From assembly GCA_020352595.1 (NCBI GenBank), contig CP070682.1, positions 625,124 to 637,599 on the forward strand: 12,476 nucleotides of DNA. Reading direction: 5' to 3'. The notes under the pieces are model-generated. The model did no database searches. It worked only from the letters and a program-made list of their open reading frames with translations, and was not told the DNA's origin. Shown piece by piece: positions 1 through 6,945 of this stretch. Both the position numbers and the translations under genes were made by a program. The stretch's first letter is position 1. Each line of letters begins with the position of its first letter. The stretch comes from a bacterium (lineage in GTDB: Bacteria > BMS3Abin14).

Positions 1-120
1 ACAACCAACGGTCTCGCCCAGGATGCGTGGACCATAAACTTCAACACGGGCGGGATTGGGACAGGCACCAAGGCTTCCATGGGGTTTAAGATCTACGTAA
101 GATGCGTGAGGCTGCCGTAG
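1..120 (+). CDS. C-terminal fragment of a DUF1566 (Lcl C-terminal domain) protein
   Basis: The first 39 codons in frame 1 are open from the window edge to a TAG at 118-120. The translation ends in WTINFNTGGIGTG, then KIYVRCVRLP. A tryptophan followed by a short glycine/asparagine-rich strand and a closing YVRCVR is the typical end of DUF1566/Lcl C-terminal domains, which occur in secreted or surface-exposed bacterial proteins, often as repeats. The function of these domains is poorly known, and the rest of this protein is outside the window, so its size, signal peptide and partners cannot be judged. A strong hairpin terminator follows 37 bases later, which fits the end of a plus-strand transcript. 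The family call rests on a short tail and is moderately secure; the reading frame itself is convincing. Confidence 0.6.
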   Translation, partial: TTNGLAQDAWTINFNTGGIGTGTKASMGFKIYVRCVRLP

Positions 121-157
121 GAAGGGACTTGAGGGAAACAGGAAAGGAATCCGGCTG

Positions 158-192
158 AAGGCCCCGGATCATGCATCCGGGGCCTTTCTATT
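158..192 (+). terminator. Rho-independent terminator after the DUF1566 gene
   Basis: A perfect 12-bp stem (AAGGCCCCGGAT at 158-169 pairing with ATCCGGGGCCTT at 175-186) with a 5-base loop is followed on the plus strand by a T-rich tail (187-192). It would end the plus-strand transcript. The convergent lgt gene has its TGA stop (169-171) at the top of this hairpin, so the same palindrome lies at the end of the lgt message too, but on that strand the tail is not T-rich. Confidence 0.8.
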
Positions 193-996
193 TCTGATCC
201 TCGTCACCACGAACCACCACCCTGTCAGGGCAAAGGGCACCGACAGGATCTGTCCCATGGTGAGGGGAAAGGAGGGGTCCAGGACGTGGGGCTCCTTGAA
301 GAACTCCACCAGGAACCGGCCCGTGAAATAGCAGCCGAGGATCAGGCCGAACATGAGTCCACGGGGCCTTCTTTCCTTGAGTTTCCAGTCCACGGCGAAG
401 AGGATGGCGAACACCATCAGCCCCATCGCCGCCTCGTAGAGCTGGGAAGGGTGGCGCGGTGTGAGCGGCAGGCCGCGAGCCCTGTCATAGGCCGGGTAGA
501 TGACCGCCCACGGGACAGCCGCGGCCCTGCCCACGATCTCCCCGTTGATAAAATTGCCCAGGCGCACGCACACGGTGGCCAGGGGGATGGAGAGGGAGAA
601 GCGGTCCAGGGCCTCGATATAGGGCATGGCATGGCGCCTGCCGTAAATGTAAAGCGCCGCCAGGATGCCCAGGGTGGAGCCGTGGCTGGAAAAGCCGCCG
701 CGCCAGTTGGCAAGAACGGATGGGAGGCCTGCCAGAAGGCGGTCCCCGTTGTAGAACAGGATGTTTCCCAGCCGCCCCCCGACCACAACGCCGATGATCC
801 CCATCCACAGGTAGGGTACGGCATCCTCCCAGCTGCGGCCCGACCGCCTCACCTGCCAGATCCACAGGACAGCCCCCTGCACCATGGCCAGGGCGAAGAA
901 CAGCCCGTACCAGCGCAGCTCCAGGCTCCCGACCTTCGCGAGGACAGGGTCAAGATCGTGTACCCAGACAGCCCCGCCCGGCCCGGTCACAGCCAC
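169..996 (-). CDS. lgt: Prolipoprotein diacylglyceryl transferase Lgt
   Basis: Lgt is an inner-membrane enzyme that moves the diacylglyceryl group of phosphatidylglycerol onto the lipobox cysteine of prolipoproteins, the first step of lipoprotein maturation. The 275-residue product has the normal family length and multiple membrane segments. Signature elements are RWYG near residue 28, GGFSSHG (residues 100-106, carrying the histidine equivalent to E. coli His103), RLGNFINGEIVGR (residues 145-157, the Lgt signature) and RFLVEFFKEP near the C-terminus. The start is GTG at 996: it is the first in-frame start after a TGA at 1015-1017, and a TGAGG element lies a few bases upstream. A GTG at 990 is an alternative. 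The gene is last in a minus-strand series behind the methyltransferase. A predicted lipoprotein substrate (6946-8091) lies in the same window but in another transcription unit. Identification is secure. Confidence 0.96.
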   Translation of the reverse strand: MAVTGPGGAVWVHDLDPVLAKVGSLELRWYGLFFALAMVQGAVLWIWQVRRSGRSWEDAVPYLWMGIIGVVVGGRLGNILFYNGDRLLAGLPSVLANWRGGFSSHGSTLGILAALYIYGRRHAMPYIEALDRFSLSIPLATVCVRLGNFINGEIVGRAAAVPWAVIYPAYDRARGLPLTPRHPSQLYEAAMGLMVFAILFAVDWKLKERRPRGLMFGLILGCYFTGRFLVEFFKEPHVLDPSFPLTMGQILSVPFALTGWWFVVTRIRNRKAPDA

Positions 997-1050
997 CCCG
1001 GCCTCATCATCGCATCATGCGGACGGGATCAGCCGGAATGGGTGATCCGG

Positions 1051-1074
1051 GACCCGAGATCTGAGACCCGATAT
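1051..1074. repeat. Short intergenic direct repeat (GACCCGA units)
   Basis: GACCCGAGAT (1051-1060) and GACCCGATAT (1065-1074) are two near-identical units separated by CTGA in the 78-bp gap between the methyltransferase and lgt. They resemble the short degenerate direct repeats often scattered between genes in high-GC proteobacteria. No function can be assigned, and two units could arise by chance. Confidence 0.3.
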
Positions 1075-1638
1075 TCATCTCTTCAGCACCACCGCCGCAC
1101 TTAACCTCACCCCGGGGCGCGTGACCTCCTCAAAACCCGCCGTCAGCGCTTGTTTGACGCTTGCCTCCAGTTCCTCCGCCCTCACGTGCATGGAGGGCTC
1201 GGCCACGAACAGATGCCCCCCGGGCCTGAGGATCCGGAACAGTTCCCCGAAGAGGGCCGCCTGGTCGCCCACCTCGTGGACCATCCAGAAGCACAGTGCG
1301 AAGTCCACGGCCTCATGGATGCCCAGGCCGTCGCTGCCGGCCAGGCGGGTCTCGATGCGCCCCGCCAGCCCTTTCCTCCGGGCCCTCCTCTCCAGGACGC
1401 GCAGCATCTGCGGCTGCAGGTCCACGGAGATCACCCGCCCGCCTTCTCCCACGAGCCGGGCCAGCCCCAGGGAAAAGAAGCCCATCCCGCACCCCACGTC
1501 GAGGACCGTCATCCCGGGCCGGACGCAGGGCCCCAGCATCCTTTCGGGATCGTGGATGAGACGGCGCAGGGGGTTGTCGAAGGTGTAGGCCAGGTACCAG
1601 GGGCAAAGGTGGTGCCTTCGATCCTTTCCCTCACTCAA
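1075..1638 (-). CDS. Class I SAM-dependent methyltransferase (small, UbiE/Methyltransf_11-like)
   Basis: The 187-residue product begins with a short lead containing HLCPWYLAY and PLRRLIHDP, then a Rossmann-type methyltransferase fold. Motif I is VLDVGCGMG (residues 45-53), the glycine-rich SAM-binding loop. The acidic residue at the end of beta-2 is D73 in VISVDLQPQ, and LRPGGHLFVAEP (137-148) is the typical post-motif strand. The substrate cannot be told from sequence. A much longer in-frame opening extends upstream to 1953, but it overlaps the M41 peptidase gene and has no family features, so the start is placed at the TTG at 1638. That TTG sits 5 bases after AGGAGG, an excellent ribosome binding site, and brings the protein to the usual length. 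It lies 65 bp after the peptidase gene and 78 bp before lgt on the same strand. Fold assignment is secure, substrate unknown. Confidence 0.85.
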   Translation of the reverse strand: MSEGKDRRHHLCPWYLAYTFDNPLRRLIHDPERMLGPCVRPGMTVLDVGCGMGFFSLGLARLVGEGGRVISVDLQPQMLRVLERRARRKGLAGRIETRLAGSDGLGIHEAVDFALCFWMVHEVGDQAALFGELFRILRPGGHLFVAEPSMHVRAEELEASVKQALTAGFEEVTRPGVRLSAAVVLKR

Positions 1639-1703
1639 AGGCTCCTCCTCTCGATGGCACCCTTGCGCCAGGACACCGGGATCCAGTGACCAGACGCCTG
1701 GGG

Positions 1704-2198
1704 TCAAGGTTCTTCGCCCAGGACATCCATGACCTCCTTTCCCGTCAGCGTCCCCTTTTCCAGCAAGGCGTACGCGAGCACGGTGACCGCGTGCCAGGCC
1801 CGGTGAGCGGCGATCTCGTCCAGGACCGTGTTGGCCATGGACTGGATGATGAAATCCAGGGCCTCGGGACGGTATTCCCTGCCCGACATGACGAGGTAGC
1901 TCTTGGCCCGTCCCGTGTCGTGCGCCCTGGCCTGGAGGATCTCCTCGTCCCAACTCCCCATGAGGTAGTGCTCAGCCGCGCTCCCCGCAAGGGCACAGGC
2001 TGCGAACCTGTCGGAAAGTTCCGGCTGGTTCTCTTCCAGGACGGTGGACGGGAGGGTGAGGCCGCGCGTGTCGCCAGGTGCGGCGTGGGAGGTCTCGATG
2101 GTGGCCGACAGGATCCCCAGGCCCCGACGCACCATCATGAAGGCGTGGCCGGCCTCGTGAAAGGCGACCCGGCGTCTCCTGTCATCCGAAGCGGCCAT
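1704..2198 (-). CDS. Stand-alone M41 (FtsH-type) zinc metallopeptidase domain protein
   Basis: The 164-residue protein is essentially only the peptidase half of FtsH. FHEAGHA (residues 13-19) supplies the HExxH zinc ligands and catalytic glutamate. LAGSAAEHYLMG (70-81) matches the FtsH GGRAAEE-type helix, and the aspartate in RAHDTGRAK (D94) sits where FtsH has its third zinc ligand. The segment TLTGKEVMDVL near the end also fits FtsH C-termini. There is no AAA+ ATPase domain, no membrane segment and no second ATPase gene next to it, so how substrates reach it is unknown. The ATG at 2198 follows GGGAGG with a 7-base spacing and is preferred; an ATG at 2333 in the same frame would add 45 residues without family features. 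Flanking genes are a radical SAM protein and a methyltransferase. The domain call is strong; the biological role is open. Confidence 0.85.
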   Translation of the reverse strand: MAASDDRRRRVAFHEAGHAFMMVRRGLGILSATIETSHAAPGDTRGLTLPSTVLEENQPELSDRFAACALAGSAAEHYLMGSWDEEILQARAHDTGRAKSYLVMSGREYRPEALDFIIQSMANTVLDEIAAHRAWHAVTVLAYALLEKGTLTGKEVMDVLGEEP

Positions 2199-2435
2199 GG
2201 GGCAGACCTCCCATTTCCCGCCGCGACATGGCGCCGTCCACAGGCGATGTCCGGCGAGGATCTCCAGGAACCGGGATGGGGACAGGGGTCCGGGACCCCA
2301 TCCTCCACCTGGGCCATGCCCACCATACCACAATGGGGGGAACAGGCTGAACGTCCGTCGTGAAAACTGATGGGATCACCGGGCGCCGGCGGCCCGGCCC
2401 GCCCCGCCGGGCAGCCCCCAAGCGGTCCGAACCAT
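2199..2435. other. Intergenic region between radical SAM and M41 peptidase genes
   Basis: This 237-bp gap contains no convincing gene. Just downstream of the radical SAM stop lies a very GC-rich inverted repeat (CCGGCGG at 2386-2392 pairing with CCGCCGG at 2404-2410) without a T-run, which might slow or structure the transcript but is not a standard intrinsic terminator. The part nearest the peptidase carries its ribosome binding site. A weak extended -10-like TATGGT on the minus strand (about 2321-2326) lacks a good -35. Confidence 0.3.
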
Positions 2436-4193
2436 CTACCGCCGGGGGATGTCCTTTTCCGAGGGTGATTTCACCTTCACAGGGGCCCGGTCCAGGAAGA
2501 GCATCCGGAGCAGGTTGCCGAAGTGGAGTCGGACCGGGCTCACGGGCATCTGGAGTTCCTCCTTCTTGCAGAGCGAGTTTCCTCCGCCCAGGTGCAGGGG
2601 ATCCAGCAGCCTGGCCAGGGAACGCCGCCGGACAGGCGTGGTGTCGGGGGTCCACCCTGCGGGCCTGTCCAGGAGGTCCATCTCGGCCCGGGCCTGGTTC
2701 ACCACCCGCTCCATGACGCGCCGCTTGATGAGTCCGTGCCGCTCCTTCAGCCTGGTCAGCCCGATGCCCGCCTCGTAGGTGGCGTGGGCGAGGGCGTCTC
2801 TGCTCATCCAGCGTGTCTCGTAATTGAGCATCTCCTTCCAGTTCTCCGACATCATGGCCCTTCTGTGCTCCTCCAGGCTGCGGAAGCGAAGGTGGTATCC
2901 GAAACGTTCCGGATCCTCGAAGACCATGCTGCCCGGATCAACAAAGGGGGCCAGGGGGGCGATGAAGGGATTGAGCTTCATGGACCCGTTGGTCAGCTGG
3001 AAAAGGTCCCTGCAGTAGTCCACGATGCCGGACACGGACTCGGATGTCTGGTGCGGCAGGCCTGTCATGAAGAAAAGGTCAAGGCGCCGGATCCCTGTCC
3101 TCCCGGCGTCCACGATGAAACGCTCGAGGGAGCCGTTGTCGAAGGGCCTGCCGAAGGCGGCCCGGACCTTTTCCTCCTGGCTTTCGGGGGAGATCTCGAT
3201 GTTGACCCGGTTGAAGGTCGCCGTGAGCTCCTCCAGGATCTCCCGGGGCGGGGGGGCGAAGAACTCGACCATCACTTCACTCGGGATCCTGAGGGGCCGG
3301 AGGGCGGCCATCATGCGGTGGAAGTGCTCTACACCGCCCTGGAGGATGTCGCCGGTGAAGAAGATGGGGCCGCGCAGCATGGTGGATATGGAAGCGGCCT
3401 CCCTGGCCACGATCTCGGGGTCCTTCAGGGCCAGACGGCGCCGGTTGGCCACGCGGCCGTAGGCGAAGTGGGAACCGCCGCAGGTGATGCAGTTGTACAT
3501 GCAGCCCTTGCAGGTGAGGACGGCCGTGATGGGATAAAAGAACCACTTTCTGAAGGGCAGGTAGCTGAAGGGGTCCCTCGTGGAGAAGGCCCTGCGGACC
3601 ATGTGCCGGTAGTCGAAGTCGTAGTTGTCGAGGGTGTCCGGGACGTGGGTGATCTCACCTCCCGCCGGACCCCCCGGCGTGCGGTAGGACAGGTTGGGGA
3701 CGCCGGAGGGGTCGCCTCCCCGGCGCACGACCCTCAGGAGCTCTTCCAGCGGTTCTTCCGCGCAGTCACCCCTGATGACGTAGTCGATCTGGGGGTAACC
3801 CTCCAGGATCTCCCGGTGGTAATAGGAGGCCGAGAGCCCTCCCACGACGATGGGCGTGTCCGGGTGAAGCTCCTTGAGGATGCGGGCCACCTCCATCACA
3901 CCCTGAGCGTGGGGCAGCCAGTGCAGGTCCAGCCCGAACATCCTCGGACGGAACCTCCGCATGTGAGAGACAGGGTCGAAATCCCTGTTCAGGAGCATCT
4001 TCATGGCGAGGTTCAGGATCCTGACGTTGAAGCCTTTCCTGGACAGGTACCGTGAGAGCGTGGCGAACCCCAGGGGGTACATCTCGAACACGGGCGTGGA
4101 GGGGATGACGTCCGAGATGGGTCCGTAAAGGGTGGCACGCCGCCGGAAATCGTAGACGGCCGGCGTGTGGATCAGCAGCAGGTCAGGCCGCAT
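2436..4193 (-). CDS. B12-binding-fold / radical SAM domain protein (TIGR04190-like)
   Basis: The 585-residue protein joins an N-terminal cobalamin-binding-like domain (about residues 1-165) to a radical SAM core. CMYNCITC (C231, C235, C238) is the CxxxCxxC motif that holds the catalytic 4Fe-4S cluster which cleaves S-adenosylmethionine. The N-terminus contains YGPISDVIPSTPVFEMYP and FGLDLHWLPHAQG, which resemble the TIGR04190 (Ta0216-type) family as I remember it; this name should be treated as tentative. The loop D89-x-H91-x-x-P differs from the classical DxHxxG B12 motif, so actual cobalamin binding is doubtful. The substrate is unknown; proteins with this architecture include methylthiotransferases, methyltransferases and ring-forming enzymes. 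The ATG at 4193 follows AAGGA with a 6-base spacing. It lies 122 bp after xfp and 237 bp before the M41 peptidase gene on the same strand. Confidence 0.88.
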   Translation of the reverse strand: MRPDLLLIHTPAVYDFRRRATLYGPISDVIPSTPVFEMYPLGFATLSRYLSRKGFNVRILNLAMKMLLNRDFDPVSHMRRFRPRMFGLDLHWLPHAQGVMEVARILKELHPDTPIVVGGLSASYYHREILEGYPQIDYVIRGDCAEEPLEELLRVVRRGGDPSGVPNLSYRTPGGPAGGEITHVPDTLDNYDFDYRHMVRRAFSTRDPFSYLPFRKWFFYPITAVLTCKGCMYNCITCGGSHFAYGRVANRRRLALKDPEIVAREAASISTMLRGPIFFTGDILQGGVEHFHRMMAALRPLRIPSEVMVEFFAPPPREILEELTATFNRVNIEISPESQEEKVRAAFGRPFDNGSLERFIVDAGRTGIRRLDLFFMTGLPHQTSESVSGIVDYCRDLFQLTNGSMKLNPFIAPLAPFVDPGSMVFEDPERFGYHLRFRSLEEHRRAMMSENWKEMLNYETRWMSRDALAHATYEAGIGLTRLKERHGLIKRRVMERVVNQARAEMDLLDRPAGWTPDTTPVRRRSLARLLDPLHLGGGNSLCKKEELQMPVSPVRLHFGNLLRMLFLDRAPVKVKSPSEKDIPRR

Positions 4194-4315
4194 GGCGAGT
4201 CCTTCATCGGTGCTGTGAGGGGGGGATGCTCCGGGTCATGGGCCGCGAAAACCCCTGGAGCACACTAAAAAGTTAACAGGGAAAAACGGCTTTGGCCAGC
4301 GAATTGACATGGTCC

Positions 4316-6697
4316 TCACCTGGTTTCGCCTTCCCACGACCAGCCGGTGATCTCGGGCATGTCCTGGCCGTACCGCCGGATGTGCTCCCGGTGGTCGATG
4401 AGGCGGTCGCGGATGTACTGCTTGATGTAGGCGGCCATGGGCGACAGGCCCGGGACCCTGTCGATGACGTCCCCGACGAGGTGAAACCGGTCCAGATCGT
4501 TGCGGACCACCATGTCGAAGGGTGTGGTCGTGGTTCCCTCCTCCTTGTAACCCCTGACGTGGAGGTTGTGGTGGTTGGTCCTCCGGTATGTGAGCCGGTG
4601 GATGAGCCACGGGTAGCCGTGGTAGGCGAAGATGATGGGCCGGTCCCGCGTGAAGAGCGCGTCGAAGTCCCGGTCGCAGAGGCCGTGGGGGTGCTCTTCC
4701 TCAGGCTGAAGGGTCATGAGGTCAACGACGTTGACCACCCGGACCTTCAGGTCGGGGGCCAGGTCCCTCAGGATCCTCACCGCGGCGAGGGTCTCGAGGG
4801 TGGGCACGTCCCCGCAGCACCCCAGGACGACGTCCGGCTGCCGGCCGCGGTCGTTGCTGGCCCACTCCCAGACGCCGATGCCGGAGGTGCAGTGCTTGAC
4901 GGCCGAGTCCATGTCGAGCCACTGGGGCTGGGGCTGCTTGCCCGCCACGATGACGTTGACGTAGTCCCGGCTTCGCAGGCAGTGGTCGGCCACCGAGAGG
5001 AGGGTGTTGGCGTCCGGGGGGAAGTAGACGCGGACCACGTCGGCCTTCTTGTTGACCACGTGGTCGATGAACCCCGGGTCCTGGTGGGAGAACCCGTTGT
5101 GGTCCTGTCTCCAGACGTGGCTGGTGAGCAGGTAGTTAAGGGAGCCGATGGGCCGCCGCCAGGGGATCTCGTACTGGGCGACCTTGAGCCACTTGGCGTG
5201 CTGGTTGAACATGGAATCCACGATGTGGATGAAAGCCTCGTAGCAGGAGAAGAAGCCGTGGCGCCCCGTGAGCAGGTACCCCTCCAGCCAGCCCTGGCAG
5301 GTGTGCTCGCTGAGGATCTCCATGACCCTGCCGTCCCGCGAGAGCTGTTCGTCCTCGGGGAGGAGGTCGTCCATCCAGGTGCGGCCCGTAACCTCGAAAA
5401 GCGCGTCCAGCCTGTTGGAGGCCGTCTCGTCGGGGCCCATGACCCTGAAATTGCGCTGGCGGGCGTTGCGCTCCATGACGTCCCGCAGGAACCGCCCCAG
5501 AACGCGGGTGGATTCCTCGACCGCGCCGCCGGGCCGGGGGACGCTCACCGCGTACCGGCGAAAGTCGGGCATCACCAGGTCCTTGAGCAGCAGGCCCCCG
5601 TTGGCGTGGGGGTTCGACCCCATGCGCCGCGTCCCCCCGGGGGCCAGGGAGGACAGGTCCGGCATGGGCGCGCCCTCCTCGTCGAAGAGCTCCTCGGGAC
5701 CGTAGCTCCGCATCCACTCTTCCAGGAGCCTGATCCTCTCGGGGTTCCTGTCGAAGCCGGTCAGGGGGACCTGATGGGACCTCCAGCTGCCCTCGACCTT
5801 GCGGCCGTCCACCTGTTCGGGGCCGGTCCACCCCTTGGGCGAGCGCAGGACGATCATGGGCCACGACGGCCTGTCGGTGACTCCCCCGGTGCGGGCTTCG
5901 GCCTGGATCTCCTGGATCCGCCCAACGGCCTCGTCCAGGGCGGCGGCCATGCGGCGGTGCATCTCCATGGGCTCGGACCCCTCCACGAAGATAGGCTCGT
6001 GGCCGTATCCCCTCATGAGGTCCTCCAGCTCCCTCGTGCTGATGCGGGCCAGGATGGTGGGGTTGGCGATCTTGTAGCCGTTGAGGTGGAGGATGGGCAG
6101 GACCGCCCCGTCCGAAACGGGGTTGAGGAACTTGTTGGAGTGCCAGGAAGTGGCGAGGGGTCCCGTTTCCGCCTCCCCGTCGCCGACAACGCAGGCCACC
6201 AGCAGGTCCGGGTTGTCCAAGGCCGCCCCGTAGGCGTGGGAGAGGGAGTACCCGAGTTCCCCTCCCTCGTGGATGGAGCCCGGTATCTCGGGAGCGACGT
6301 GGCTGGGGATCCCGCCGGGGAAGGAGAACTGGCGGAACAGCTTCGCCATGCCGGCCGCGTCCCTGGTGACCTCCGGGTAGAACTCGGTGTAGCTTCCCTC
6401 GAGGTAGACGTTGGCCACGATGGCCGGCCCGCCGTGGCCGGGCCCTATGACGTAGATCATGTCCAGGTCGTGGGCGATGATGGCCCGGTTGAGGTGGACG
6501 TAGATGAAGTTGAGGCCCGGTGTGGTGCCCCAGTGACCGAGGAGGCGCGGCTTGATGTGCTCCAGGGCCAGCGGCTCCCTGAGGAGGGGGTTGTCCAGGA
6601 GGTAGATCTGCCCCACGGAGAGGTAGTTGGCGGCCCTCCACCAGGCGTGGATCCTAGCGAACTCCTCCGGGGAAAGGGGTTCGGTCGGCGTCGTCAT
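4316..6697 (-). CDS. xfp: Phosphoketolase (xylulose-5-phosphate/fructose-6-phosphate)
   Basis: Phosphoketolase is a cytoplasmic thiamine-diphosphate enzyme that splits xylulose 5-phosphate, and often fructose 6-phosphate, with phosphate to give acetyl phosphate plus glyceraldehyde 3-phosphate or erythrose 4-phosphate. The 793 residues match the usual family length. Conserved blocks in order are GHWGTTPG (54-61, H55), GPGHGGPA (85-92, H88), [17 protein letters not shown] (141-157, H143), [19 protein letters not shown] (172-190, the diphosphate/metal-binding signature), [14 protein letters not shown], and [20 protein letters not shown] in the pyrimidine domain. The ATG at 6697 has AAGGAG about 6 bases upstream. 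Which of the two sugar phosphates is favoured cannot be read from the sequence. No transaldolase, acetate kinase or phosphotransacetylase gene is adjacent, so its metabolic partners must be elsewhere. It is transcribed away from the sugar-dehydrogenase-like lipoprotein gene across a 248-bp shared upstream region. Confidence 0.97.
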   Translation of the reverse strand: MTTPTEPLSPEEFARIHAWWRAANYLSVGQIYLLDNPLLREPLALEHIKPRLLGHWGTTPGLNFIYVHLNRAIIAHDLDMIYVIGPGHGGPAIVANVYLEGSYTEFYPEVTRDAAGMAKLFRQFSFPGGIPSHVAPEIPGSIHEGGELGYSLSHAYGAALDNPDLLVACVVGDGEAETGPLATSWHSNKFLNPVSDGAVLPILHLNGYKIANPTILARISTRELEDLMRGYGHEPIFVEGSEPMEMHRRMAAALDEAVGRIQEIQAEARTGGVTDRPSWPMIVLRSPKGWTGPEQVDGRKVEGSWRSHQVPLTGFDRNPERIRLLEEWMRSYGPEELFDEEGAPMPDLSSLAPGGTRRMGSNPHANGGLLLKDLVMPDFRRYAVSVPRPGGAVEESTRVLGRFLRDVMERNARQRNFRVMGPDETASNRLDALFEVTGRTWMDDLLPEDEQLSRDGRVMEILSEHTCQGWLEGYLLTGRHGFFSCYEAFIHIVDSMFNQHAKWLKVAQYEIPWRRPIGSLNYLLTSHVWRQDHNGFSHQDPGFIDHVVNKKADVVRVYFPPDANTLLSVADHCLRSRDYVNVIVAGKQPQPQWLDMDSAVKHCTSGIGVWEWASNDRGRQPDVVLGCCGDVPTLETLAAVRILRDLAPDLKVRVVNVVDLMTLQPEEEHPHGLCDRDFDALFTRDRPIIFAYHGYPWLIHRLTYRRTNHHNLHVRGYKEEGTTTTPFDMVVRNDLDRFHLVGDVIDRVPGLSPMAAYIKQYIRDRLIDHREHIRRYGQDMPEITGWSWEGETR

Positions 6698-6742
6698 GGC
6701 GGTCTCCTTCGCGGCAATGGGGGTGACGGGGTTTCAAGGTCC

Positions 6743-6748
6743 ATTATA
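6743..6748 (-). promoter_or_regulatory. Candidate -10 element for xfp
   Basis: Reading on the minus strand, a perfect TATAAT lies 45 bases before the xfp start codon. The hexamer 17 bases upstream (GCCACC) does not resemble TTGACA, so if this is a promoter it relies on an activator or a poor -35. Confidence 0.4.
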
Positions 6749-6860
6749 GCGCCGCGTCCGGCCACGGTGGCAGGCAGCCGCGCTTCCGATCCTCCAGCGG
6801 TCTGCCCAGATCCGCATGCGTGCCTCCAGGGGCCCGGGGGCTGGCGTCCCCCCCAAGGGC

Positions 6861-6892
6861 TTGGTACCGGCGGAGAGAAACTCTGCTATCCT
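6861..6892 (+). promoter_or_regulatory. Weak candidate promoter for the GSDH-like lipoprotein gene
   Basis: TTGGTA (6861-6866) and an extended -10-like TGC-TATCCT (6885-6892 region) occur upstream of the GTG start at 6946. The spacing of about 20 bp is longer than ideal, so the extended -10 may act without that -35. Confidence 0.25.
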
Positions 6893-6909
6893 GTAACAAT
6901 CAGGAAACG

Positions 6910-6928
6910 CCCCCCCTGCCGCGGGGGG
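6910..6928 (+). other. GC hairpin in the 5' leader of the GSDH-like gene
   Basis: A run of seven C (6910-6916) and a run of six G (6923-6928) flank TGCCGC, giving a six-pair pure G-C stem that ends 7 bases before the GGGGAGG ribosome binding site. It could affect translation initiation or message stability; no T-run follows, so it is not a terminator. Confidence 0.4.
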
Positions 6929-6945
6929 TAACCGGGGAGGGTACC

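Noticed and set aside
2523..4055. A 510-codon plus-strand open frame opposite the radical SAM gene
   Set aside because: Shadow of the minus-strand gene with the same GC-driven composition and no recognisable domain.
4260..4300. Terminator after xfp on the minus strand (GGC-CAAA-GCC followed by GTTTTT)
   Set aside because: The stem has only three G-C pairs plus one wobble; too weak to list, though it could contribute.
4292..6931. An 879-codon plus-strand open frame opposite xfp
   Set aside because: It is the antisense of a clearly conserved phosphoketolase; its translation is rich in valine, glycine and proline with no family features, as expected from a GC-rich shadow frame.
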